Origin: Desulforapulum autotrophicum
Lineage (GTDB): Bacteria > Desulfobacterota > Desulfobacteria > Desulfobacterales > Desulfolunaceae
Direction: 5' to 3'
NCBI GenBank assembly: GCA_020723285.1
Contig: DYJE01000009.1
Coordinates: forward strand, 1-64,000
Length of the DNA stretch: 64,000 bases
Both the position numbers and the translations under genes were made by a program. Below are positions 23,674 to 31,331 of the stretch, piece by piece; position 1 is the stretch's first letter; each line of letters starts with the position of its first letter. The notes under the pieces were generated by a model. That model was not told the DNA's origin. It made no database searches and worked only from the letters and a program-made list of their open reading frames with translations.

Positions 23674-25452
23674 TTACGAGCCGTCGGGAAGGGATTTGTG
23701 ATCGTCCTGACGGCTGAGTTCTCTTTTTATCAGATTGCTTAAAAACACTTCGGAATCCGTGAGGGCGTCACGGGAAATGAAGAACCGGCTTCGGCCGGTT
23801 TTTTCCTGGATCAGTTTGAGGCCCAGTTCGAAATCGCTCACGAATTTGGCGTAGATCTCCTCAAAACGGCATCCCGGATCGATGAAACCGCCGATGAGAA
23901 AATCCACGGCGTCTTCTTCAAATATGATGTTGATGTCGTGCTCGCTGAAAAACGTCATTTCCAGCTTTTTTACCTCGTCGTAGTAAGATTTGATCTTGTC
24001 CACGGCGTTGCCGATGCTGGTGATGTTTTTGCAGTAGAAATGGGCCACATGGTCGATGCGGTACTGGGTGAGGGTCAGGTTGTGCCTCAGGGAAAGCTGC
24101 TTCCAGCTTGCATCCACAAAACGGCGGATATCTTCCCGTTCCTGATGTTCGATTTTTTTAAACAGCTCTTCCCAGGTGCTGTCGCTGCCGTGGGAGCACA
24201 GGGATTCAATGGCGTCTGAAGGGTGGTTCACCACATCGAGGGTGATGGGGAAATACCGGACGTTTTCCGTGGGCAGCCTTGTCTCAAAAGGCAGAAGAAG
24301 TTCTTCGATGGCGTTGACAAGCCCCCTGGCCCCCGTGTTTTCCGCATAGGCGTTTTTGGCGATGAGCCGAAGCGTTTCATCGGTGAACTTGGCCGAGATG
24401 CCGTAGGACGCGAAGTCGAGTTTCTTGCCCAGAATCACCGGGTTGTTGGGGTTTTTCAGGATCGAGAACAGATCGTCTTCCGTCAGCCGCTCAAGCACGG
24501 CCCTGACCGGGAGACGCCCCACGAACTCGGATTCGAAGCCGAAGGCCACCAGATCTTCCGTTCTCATTTTTGAAAGCAGGCTGTACGACAGGTCGCTGGT
24601 CACGATTTCGGAACCGAAACCGATGGACTGCTTCGCGGTGCGTTTTTTGATGATTTCGGGAAGTCCGCCGAAGGCTCCGCTCATGATGAACAGGATGTTG
24701 GCGGTGTTCACCACCTGCTTGTCTTTTTTGCCCGTTTTCTGGTAACGCTCCATTTCCTGAAGCATGGACACCGGATCATGGGGGACTTTCAGCTCCACAT
24801 CGGTGTCTTCCATGGGTTTAAGGAGGGCTCTCTGGACACCCGTGCGGGATATATCGGCCCCGATGATGTTGTGGGCCGAAGCGATTTTGTCGATTTCATC
24901 GATATACACGATGCCGTACTGGGCCAGTTCGATGTCGTCGTCGGCTTCGCGCACCAGGTCACGGACAAGGTCCTCCACATTGCCACCCACGTAGCCGGTT
25001 TCCGTGAACTTGGTGGCGTCCCCTTTGACAAAAGGGACCCCGAGTTTCTTGGCGATCAGCTTGACCATGTAGGTTTTGCCGACGCCTGTGGGGCCGGCCA
25101 TGAGGATGTTGCTCTTGATACCGCCCACCATGATGTCCCGGCTCTCACCTGACGCCTCGATGTGTTTGATGCGGTTGAAATGGGTGCAGATTTTGGTGGC
25201 AAGAATGGCTTTGGCCTTGTCCTGCTTGATGATGTACTGGTCGAGATAGGCGATGAGCTCTTCGGGCTTCAGGTCGAAGTGGATGTCACGCTTTTTTCCT
25301 GATTCTTTGTAAGCCTTGCCCTCGGGAGGTTTGCGGGCAAGAACGCCTGGAGAAATGATTTTCACGTTTCCACCGAATTTTTTATTTAAAAACTCGCCCA
25401 GCTCTTTTTCAATTTCTTTGGGATCGGGTATTTTTTCGTTGTTATCGCTCAT
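23674..25452 (-). CDS. ClpX-like AAA+ unfoldase with C-terminal extension
   Basis: 592 residues versus about 420 for ClpX. The AAA+ core is ClpX-like: GPTGVGKT at residues 120-127, TETGYVGGNVEDLVRDL, Walker B IVYIDEIDKIA, and an SIGFGSE segment at the place of the IGF loop with which ClpX docks on ClpP. The N-terminal zinc finger of ClpX is missing (no cysteines in the first 85 residues except one later in the AAA part). After the AAA core there is an extra helical region of about 150 residues ending in EKTGRSRFFISRDALTDSEVFLSNLIKREL. It should be a cytoplasmic ATP-driven unfoldase; partner protease and substrates are unknown. It precedes ahbC by 29 bases on the same strand and may be in the same transcript. 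Confidence 0.82.
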   Translation of the reverse strand: MSDNNEKIPDPKEIEKELGEFLNKKFGGNVKIISPGVLARKPPEGKAYKESGKKRDIHFDLKPEELIAYLDQYIIKQDKAKAILATKICTHFNRIKHIEASGESRDIMVGGIKSNILMAGPTGVGKTYMVKLIAKKLGVPFVKGDATKFTETGYVGGNVEDLVRDLVREADDDIELAQYGIVYIDEIDKIASAHNIIGADISRTGVQRALLKPMEDTDVELKVPHDPVSMLQEMERYQKTGKKDKQVVNTANILFIMSGAFGGLPEIIKKRTAKQSIGFGSEIVTSDLSYSLLSKMRTEDLVAFGFESEFVGRLPVRAVLERLTEDDLFSILKNPNNPVILGKKLDFASYGISAKFTDETLRLIAKNAYAENTGARGLVNAIEELLLPFETRLPTENVRYFPITLDVVNHPSDAIESLCSHGSDSTWEELFKKIEHQEREDIRRFVDASWKQLSLRHNLTLTQYRIDHVAHFYCKNITSIGNAVDKIKSYYDEVKKLEMTFFSEHDINIIFEEDAVDFLIGGFIDPGCRFEEIYAKFVSDFELGLKLIQEKTGRSRFFISRDALTDSEVFLSNLIKRELSRQDDHKSLPDGS

Positions 25453-25729
25453 AATCGGTTAATATAAACACAGGGATTTCAAATTGCAAGGCTTGTCCTT
25501 GTCGTGCATTCATTCTGATTCCTCATGGCCGTACCTTGCGTGCTCCGGCGTCTTGGCCGGGGTCTACGGCACTTTATCATCAAATAATGTGTAAAGCCTG
25601 AACGCCCTTAAGCCGATAAACAAAATAAAAAACACCTCGAAAGGATGTATGGACCGTCACTCATATCAACCATAATCATGTAGAATATTTCCAGGATGCA
25701 CACCCCGGAATTCGTGAAGGAGAGGCCGG

Positions 25730-27436
25730 ATGTCCGAACCCGGAATTCATATTTTAATGGTCGACGACAATCCTTCGGCGCTGCGCCTGATGTCCGCCAT
25801 GCTGGCCAGGCAAGGGTACGGGATTGTGATGGCCCTTTCCGGAAAAGAGGCTTTCGAAGCGGTGCTGAGGCAGGATTTCGCGCTGATCCTCATGGATGTG
25901 ATGATGAGTGAAAAGAACGGATTTGAAACGGCGGAAAAGATCAGAGCCCATGCTATGAAAAGCCATATCCCCATTATATTCGTCACAGGGATTGAAAAGG
26001 ACCTGGCCTGGGAATTCAAAGGATACGAAGCCGGTGCCGTGGATTTTATATACAAACCCGTCAATCCCATGATCCTTCAAAGCAAGGTCCGTGTTTTCGC
26101 GGATCTTTATAATCGGGAAAAAAAATTGAAAGATGTGAACCGCAACCTCCAGGAAACTCTGGACGCTCTTCAGCAGGAATCGGAGGTGCGGCGGCGGATG
26201 GAAGAGGACCTCCAGCGGGTTGAGGAACAGTACAAATGCCTCCGGGATACCAGCAAGGATCTGGAGTGTCAGCTGAGGCAGGCACAGAAAATGGAGGCCG
26301 TGGGAACGTTGGCTGGCGGTATCGCCCATGATTTCAACAATATTCTGGCTGCCATCATGGGATATATCGAGCTGATCATGTTCGATGTGCCTGAAACAGG
26401 CTCCATCCGGCACAGTCTCGATCAGGTGCTTAAAGCGTCCCATCGGGCCAAGAAACTGGTGGGCCACATTCTTTCGTTCAGCAGGAGAAACAGCCATGAG
26501 AAAAAACCCGTCTACATTCAGCATATTCTGAAAGAATCCATCGAACTTCTGAGAGCCTCCATTCCAAGCACCGTGGCCATTCGGCAGGACATCTGCCCCC
26601 CGGTGAAATGCATCAAGGCCGATTCCACCCAGATTCACCAGATTATCATGAATCTATGCACCAACGCCTGTCATGCCATGGATGGCGATAACGGTACGGT
26701 GACCATCACCCTTGAACCCGTAAGTTTGGGTGAACTCAAACACCAGGCGATGATGGGCCTTGCCCCCGGTGATTACCTGAAACTGGGGGTGTCCGACACG
26801 GGACGGGGGATGGAGCCTCATGTGCTGAATCGCGTTTTCGAGCCGTATTTCACGACCAAACCCATCGGTGAGGGGACAGGCATGGGACTCGCTGTGGTTC
26901 ACGGCATTGTGAAAGCCCATGGAGGAACCATCGAAGTGGTCAGTGAGATGGGAAAGGGCAGCACATTTTCGCTGTATTTCCCTGTGGTGAATATGGATGC
27001 CGAAATGAGCGGGGAGGCTTGCGCGTCCATTCCCCAGGGGTCCGAGCGGGTCCTGCTGGTGGATGACGAGGAAGCCCTGACCGATATCGGTGCCAAAATG
27101 CTCAGGCGACTGGGATACCGTGTGGAGGCTGAAACGAAAAGTCTTGATGCCTACGAGAAATTCAGGAATGATCCTTCATCGTTCGACCTGGTGGTGACCG
27201 ACATGACCATGCCGGACCTTACCGGGCTCCAGCTGGCCCGGAAAATTCGGATGATCGCTCCGGATATCCCCATTGTGCTCTGCACGGGGTACCACAAGGA
27301 CATCAACATGTCCATCATCAAAGGATTCGGCATCGACCACCTGATGTTCAAGCCTTTAAAAATATCCGAACTGGCGGGTGTCATCCGCCGTCTGCTGGAC
27401 GAAAAGCCTCCGGAAAAGAGGTGCAGTCATGGATGA
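25730..27436 (+). CDS. Hybrid histidine kinase, REC-HK-REC
   Basis: 568 residues, soluble. An N-terminal receiver (phosphoacceptor Asp in ILMDVMM, residues about 8-125) is joined by a coiled coil to a HisKA domain with AGGIAHDFNNILAA, an HATPase (N box LCTNACHAM, GRGM, GEGTGMGLAVVHGI) and a C-terminal receiver (Asp in VVTDMTMPDLTG). It probably takes phosphate or a signal from another kinase at the first receiver and passes it to a partner via the second. AAGGAGAGG precedes the ATG. The next gene starts eight bases before its stop codon, so the two are translationally coupled. No cognate output regulator lies nearby. Confidence 0.92.
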   Translation: MSEPGIHILMVDDNPSALRLMSAMLARQGYGIVMALSGKEAFEAVLRQDFALILMDVMMSEKNGFETAEKIRAHAMKSHIPIIFVTGIEKDLAWEFKGYEAGAVDFIYKPVNPMILQSKVRVFADLYNREKKLKDVNRNLQETLDALQQESEVRRRMEEDLQRVEEQYKCLRDTSKDLECQLRQAQKMEAVGTLAGGIAHDFNNILAAIMGYIELIMFDVPETGSIRHSLDQVLKASHRAKKLVGHILSFSRRNSHEKKPVYIQHILKESIELLRASIPSTVAIRQDICPPVKCIKADSTQIHQIIMNLCTNACHAMDGDNGTVTITLEPVSLGELKHQAMMGLAPGDYLKLGVSDTGRGMEPHVLNRVFEPYFTTKPIGEGTGMGLAVVHGIVKAHGGTIEVVSEMGKGSTFSLYFPVVNMDAEMSGEACASIPQGSERVLLVDDEEALTDIGAKMLRRLGYRVEAETKSLDAYEKFRNDPSSFDLVVTDMTMPDLTGLQLARKIRMIAPDIPIVLCTGYHKDINMSIIKGFGIDHLMFKPLKISELAGVIRRLLDEKPPEKRCSHG

Positions 27437-27959
27437 GTGTTTTGTCAGAATGACCACATGCGTGCTGTGTTTGACGTTTCTTCTTGCTGGCCCTGCAAGC
27501 CATGGTCATTGCGAGAACACTCACCTTCGGAATGCAGCCTGGGGCATGAGCCGTTTCGATGTCATGGCCGGTGAGGATTTATCGCCGGAAACCTATGACG
27601 CCTATCATGTGCACTACAAAACCGAGCTGGATGGCCGCGAACAGGATCTGATATACGGTTTTTTCGAAAATATGCTGGTGGATGCGGTGTATGTTCTTAC
27701 TCTCGTCCAAAAAGGTGAGCAGGATGTTTTCAGAAAAAAACTTGAAAAAAAATACGGAAAGCCCCAAGGGGCGGAAAACGATGGAAAAGGCCTTTATCAC
27801 TACGTCTGGGAGACCAGAGACACCCGGATTGTCATGCGTCCGGGACGTCTTAAAGAGTGCAGAATAGAATACATCAGTAAAAAATACAGTTATCTGAAAG
27901 AACGGGAAGCCCGCACGGCCAGGGAACATGAGGAAAAAATCCAACGCTGGTCCTATTGA
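27429..27959 (+). CDS. Exported protein of unknown function
   Basis: 176 residues with a signal peptide (MTTCVLCLTFLLAGPASHGHC). The mature part has AWGMSRFDVMAGE, ELDGREQDLIYGFFENMLVDAVYVL, and KKYGKPQG, a pattern seen in small secreted proteins of deltaproteobacteria in which a W-G-M-S segment is followed by a beta-rich domain. No function is known. The ATG lies eight bases inside the end of the hybrid kinase gene, with AGAGGTG upstream, so both are expressed together; a periplasmic role in sensing is possible but speculative. Confidence 0.7.
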   Translation: MDECFVRMTTCVLCLTFLLAGPASHGHCENTHLRNAAWGMSRFDVMAGEDLSPETYDAYHVHYKTELDGREQDLIYGFFENMLVDAVYVLTLVQKGEQDVFRKKLEKKYGKPQGAENDGKGLYHYVWETRDTRIVMRPGRLKECRIEYISKKYSYLKEREARTAREHEEKIQRWSY

Positions 27960-28135
27960 TCTTGTCTCTCAGTTGCTTGCGAAAACAATGTTTAAATCTG
28001 TAAATTCTCATAAAAACACAGAAAAAGATTTGCACTTCGCTTTGAACATGTTAAGGGAAATATAACATGAAAATGTTCCATTCCATACTAACAGTTGGTT
28101 GTCTGCTGTTTTTTCAAAACAAAAAGGAGAGGGGT

Positions 28136-28579
28136 ATGAGGAAAAAGTGTTTGGTGGGATTTTTGTTTCTGGCCATAGCCGGAATGGTTCTGTCCATTTC
28201 AGGACCCGCACTGGCGGGCGATCTTGTCATTATCGCCAACCGGAGCGTTCCCGTTTCGGAGATGTCGAAGACAGACATTCAGAACATCTACCTCGGTAAG
28301 AAGAAAGTCTGGGACAACGGGATGAAAGTTGTGGTGACTGCTTTGTCTGACGGTGATGTGGCGGACGCGTTCCTGAAAGACTATGTCAAGAAGAACTCCA
28401 ACACGTTCAACACCTACTGGAAGAAACAGGTGTTCACCGGTGGTGGAAAACCTCCGGAATCTTTCCAGAAGGAAAAGGATCTCGCGGAATATGTATCGAC
28501 GACCAAAGGTGCTGTGGGGTATGTTTCATCACAGTCGGTTTCGGACAATGTCAAAATCATACTGGTCAGCGGTGAGTAG
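28136..28579 (+). CDS. Phosphate ABC transporter substrate-binding-like protein (short)
   Basis: 147 residues: a signal peptide (cleavage probably after SGPALA) and a single PBP-like domain (LVIIANRSVPVSEMSKTDIQNIYLGKK, then GAVGYVSSQS). It is about half the length of PstS and corresponds to one lobe. Such short proteins are usually encoded next to a porin, as here, and are thought to bind phosphate or a similar anion in the periplasm. AAGGAGAGG precedes the ATG at 28136; the longer frame from 28067 is unsupported. No pst permease genes are nearby. Confidence 0.8.
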   Translation: MRKKCLVGFLFLAIAGMVLSISGPALAGDLVIIANRSVPVSEMSKTDIQNIYLGKKKVWDNGMKVVVTALSDGDVADAFLKDYVKKNSNTFNTYWKKQVFTGGGKPPESFQKEKDLAEYVSTTKGAVGYVSSQSVSDNVKIILVSGE

Positions 28580-28657
28580 AAAAAGGGATAATAAAAACGA
28601 GTCAACCCAAAAACAGCCCAACGGATCGAATTTAGGATCGTTTATACAGGAGGTCAA

Positions 28658-29971
28658 ATGATGAATAGAAAGCTTGCTACTCTGATGGTTTTGCTCCTTG
28701 GCATGGCTTTATCCGGAAATGTCGGCGCCATTGAATTGAGCCAGACAGGAAAAGTCGACATTCATGGTTTTATCACGCAGGGATATCTGATGTCTGACGA
28801 GAACAATTTCCTTGCGGATACGGAAGGAAACGGAACATTTCAGTACAACGAGGCCGGCGTGAACTTCGCCAGTGACGTCAGCGAGCGTCTGAGACTCGGT
28901 GTTCAGTTCATCGCCCGCGATCTTGGTAAAGCGGGAAACAAGGAAGTCACCATCGACTGGGCCGTCGCGGACTACAGTGTGGCGGACTGGCTGAACGTGA
29001 GGGCCGGTAAATGCAAAATCTCACATGGTCTGTACAACTACGAACGTGACGTGGACATGCTCCGTACTTTCGTATTCCTTCCCCAGAGCGTTTACACCGA
29101 AGGCTGGCGGGATTCTGTCAACGCGCTGAACAGCGTGGGTGCCTACGGTTACGTGCCTATGGGTTTCGCCGGTAATCTGACCTATCATCTTGACCTTGGA
29201 AACTCCGGTATCAAAGTGGACGGCGGTGAAGTGCGACAACTCGAAGACACCATGCCCAAAGCCCTTGGTCTTGAGGTTACCGAAGTCGACACCGGAACAA
29301 CGTTTGGAAGCCAGCTTGCCTGGGATACAATCTTTGGTATAGATGGTCTTCGGGTTGCAGCAGGCGGGTTCAATTTCGAAATGGATGCAACATCGGATAT
29401 TTATGATGGAACAGGCGTTCCTCTCTACGATTCTTACGGGAACCAGAGTGGCACATTCAAGAACAAGGAAAGCCAGGTTTTCAACATGAAACTGCTCTCA
29501 ACCACAGGCTCCCTTGAATACGCTCGCGGTAATTTTATTTTCGCCGCTGAATACATGAACAACAATTACGAAATGAAACTCCCCACGACTGTCGCAGGGA
29601 CGATTCATAAAAAATTCGACGCCATCGGTTATTATGCCAGCATGGCATACCGATTCACCGACTGGCTGGAACTGGGAACATATTATTCAGAATATTACAG
29701 GGATAAAGACGACAAGGACGGTAAAAAAGCCGTTCAGGGCGGTGCCATGGCCCTCCTCCCCGCAGGCCAGGAACACGCCATGTGGCTCAAGGACCTCTGT
29801 CTGACCGCCCGTTTTGACATCACTCCCAACTGGATTTTCAAGATGGAAGGCCACATGATGGACGGCGCGGCCCTCATGTACACCAGTGACAACAACACCA
29901 ACGCCGCAGGTGCCGCGGATTACGAAAAAGACTGGTTCCTGTTCGCCGGAAAGGTGTCATACAGCTTCTAA
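28658..29971 (+). CDS. Outer-membrane porin-like beta-barrel protein
   Basis: 437 residues. A signal peptide (MMNRKLATLMVLLLGMALSGNVGA) is followed by ELSQTGKVDIHGFITQGYLMSDENNF and alternating polar/aromatic strands, ending in FAGKVSYSF with the C-terminal Phe of outer-membrane barrels. It should form a trimeric or monomeric channel; the substrate is unknown. ACAGGAGGTC precedes the start. It follows the short phosphate-binding-like protein and they are probably one operon. A strong terminator lies 24 bases after the stop. Confidence 0.82.
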   Translation: MMNRKLATLMVLLLGMALSGNVGAIELSQTGKVDIHGFITQGYLMSDENNFLADTEGNGTFQYNEAGVNFASDVSERLRLGVQFIARDLGKAGNKEVTIDWAVADYSVADWLNVRAGKCKISHGLYNYERDVDMLRTFVFLPQSVYTEGWRDSVNALNSVGAYGYVPMGFAGNLTYHLDLGNSGIKVDGGEVRQLEDTMPKALGLEVTEVDTGTTFGSQLAWDTIFGIDGLRVAAGGFNFEMDATSDIYDGTGVPLYDSYGNQSGTFKNKESQVFNMKLLSTTGSLEYARGNFIFAAEYMNNNYEMKLPTTVAGTIHKKFDAIGYYASMAYRFTDWLELGTYYSEYYRDKDDKDGKKAVQGGAMALLPAGQEHAMWLKDLCLTARFDITPNWIFKMEGHMMDGAALMYTSDNNTNAAGAADYEKDWFLFAGKVSYSF

Positions 29972-29994
29972 GAATTGCCGGATGATATCCACAG

Positions 29995-30025
29995 CGGCGC
30001 ATGATTAAGTCATGCGCCGTTTTTT
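29995..30025 (+). terminator. Rho-independent terminator of the porin operon
   Basis: A perfect 10-bp stem (29995-30004 with 30010-30019), a 5-base loop and six T. Confidence 0.9.
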
Positions 30026-30156
30026 CGTTGCGTTTGAATTGTCGGGTTGATGTTCATGACTCCATTCATAGGAAGATGAAGAAAGATCTGGAGTGACCGG
30101 GAAGGAAATGTGTCACAACCCGTAATTGCCAATTATTACAAGCAGGGGGAAGTAAT

Positions 30157-31305
30157 ATGCAGAAAAAGGCTTTTTTTTCCATGTTCGCCGTGATCGCTGT
30201 GGTGATACTCGCTGTATCCGGAACAGCATCGGCCAAAGAGGTGAAAAGCTATGACGACCTTTACAAACAGCTGCCGGGGGGCAGCCCGAACAATGCCGGG
30301 GTCATTGACAGGGCCTTGACCAGCATGTCCAAAGTGCAGCAGATGCGTGAGGGCAAGATGGTGACCGTTGAAAAACCGAGAGATCTTCTTCTGATCAATC
30401 CACGTTTCCTTTCCATATCCTTTGACGCCGGTGTCCGTCCAAAAGGCGTGAGCGCCAAGGCCAAACCCACTCCGGCGGTATACGCCCTGCTGTTCGAGAA
30501 GGACACTAAAAATGAACTGACGTTTTACAAAAGCATATACCTTGTGTTTCAGGGTGACGAGGGGCTTGAGGAATACCGCACCATCACCCCTGAAAAAATC
30601 TGTGAGTATTACCGGGAAAAAGGGGCGGAATATGTGTTTCTGGACAAAAAATCCGAAGCGGCCAAACCCGAGGAAATCGTGCTGAACGGTTCTCATATCA
30701 AGTCGGGTATGATCGCCGAGCAGTTCATCGACAGTTCCATCACACGGGACAGTGAAATGAAAGAAGCCCTTGAAGGGTACGTGAAAAAGGAAGTGGAAAA
30801 AGTCAAGACGCCCGATGAAGCCATCAGGATCCAGCAGCTTGAAGCCCGAATCAAGAAACTGGAAAACCTTCTCGATAACGTGACACGCAAAGGCAACGAC
30901 ATCGTTTTCAGCAATGTCAACGTCATGATCAACAACGGATCAGGCACTGTGGCCCGGACAAACGGTACGGGCAACCTGGTGGTGGGTTACGATGATCCGG
31001 GGTCGGGGTCTCACAACGTGATCGTGGGCAGCAAAAACAGGTGCAGCTCCTACGGCGGCATTGTTTCAGGTTCAGGCAATTCGGTTTCGGGGAGTTACTC
31101 TGCGGTCGTGGGCGGCCAGGGCAACTCGGCGTCAGGTGACGGCAGCACTGTATTGGGTGGCCGGAACAACAGTGCAAGCGGTGCCTATTCCAGTGTCATG
31201 GGCGGAAGTGACAACAAAGCCAAGGGGGATTACACCGGGATCAACAGTCAGCGTGGCCGGACCAAGGTCAACGAAGGCGACAACAAGCATTTCCAGAACG
31301 ATTGA
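30157..31305 (+). CDS. Secreted protein with coiled coil and YadA-head-like repeats
   Basis: 382 residues with a signal peptide ending near SGTASA. Residues 30-200 form a domain I do not recognise; 195-245 are a predicted coiled coil (EALEGYVKKEVEKV, LEARIKKLENLLDNV). From about 270 to 360 there are four repeats with a strict 15-residue spacing (N308, N323, N338, N353), of the form NSxSGxxSxVxGG, as in the trimeric left-handed beta-roll head of YadA-type adhesins. Unlike a trimeric autotransporter the order is stalk then head, and there is no C-terminal membrane anchor. It may be a secreted or surface-attached trimer. A Gly/Ser-rich CDS of its own operon with the next gene, which starts 27 bases later. 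Confidence 0.8.
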   Translation: MQKKAFFSMFAVIAVVILAVSGTASAKEVKSYDDLYKQLPGGSPNNAGVIDRALTSMSKVQQMREGKMVTVEKPRDLLLINPRFLSISFDAGVRPKGVSAKAKPTPAVYALLFEKDTKNELTFYKSIYLVFQGDEGLEEYRTITPEKICEYYREKGAEYVFLDKKSEAAKPEEIVLNGSHIKSGMIAEQFIDSSITRDSEMKEALEGYVKKEVEKVKTPDEAIRIQQLEARIKKLENLLDNVTRKGNDIVFSNVNVMINNGSGTVARTNGTGNLVVGYDDPGSGSHNVIVGSKNRCSSYGGIVSGSGNSVSGSYSAVVGGQGNSASGDGSTVLGGRNNSASGAYSSVMGGSDNKAKGDYTGINSQRGRTKVNEGDNKHFQND

Positions 31306-31331
31306 TATCAAGGATCAAAGGATACACGGTT

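Noticed and set aside
25500-25600. Inverted repeat (CCGTA with TACGG, inner CCGGC with GCCGG) before the hybrid kinase
   Set aside because: Arms are only 5 bp; not distinguishable from chance in GC-rich DNA.
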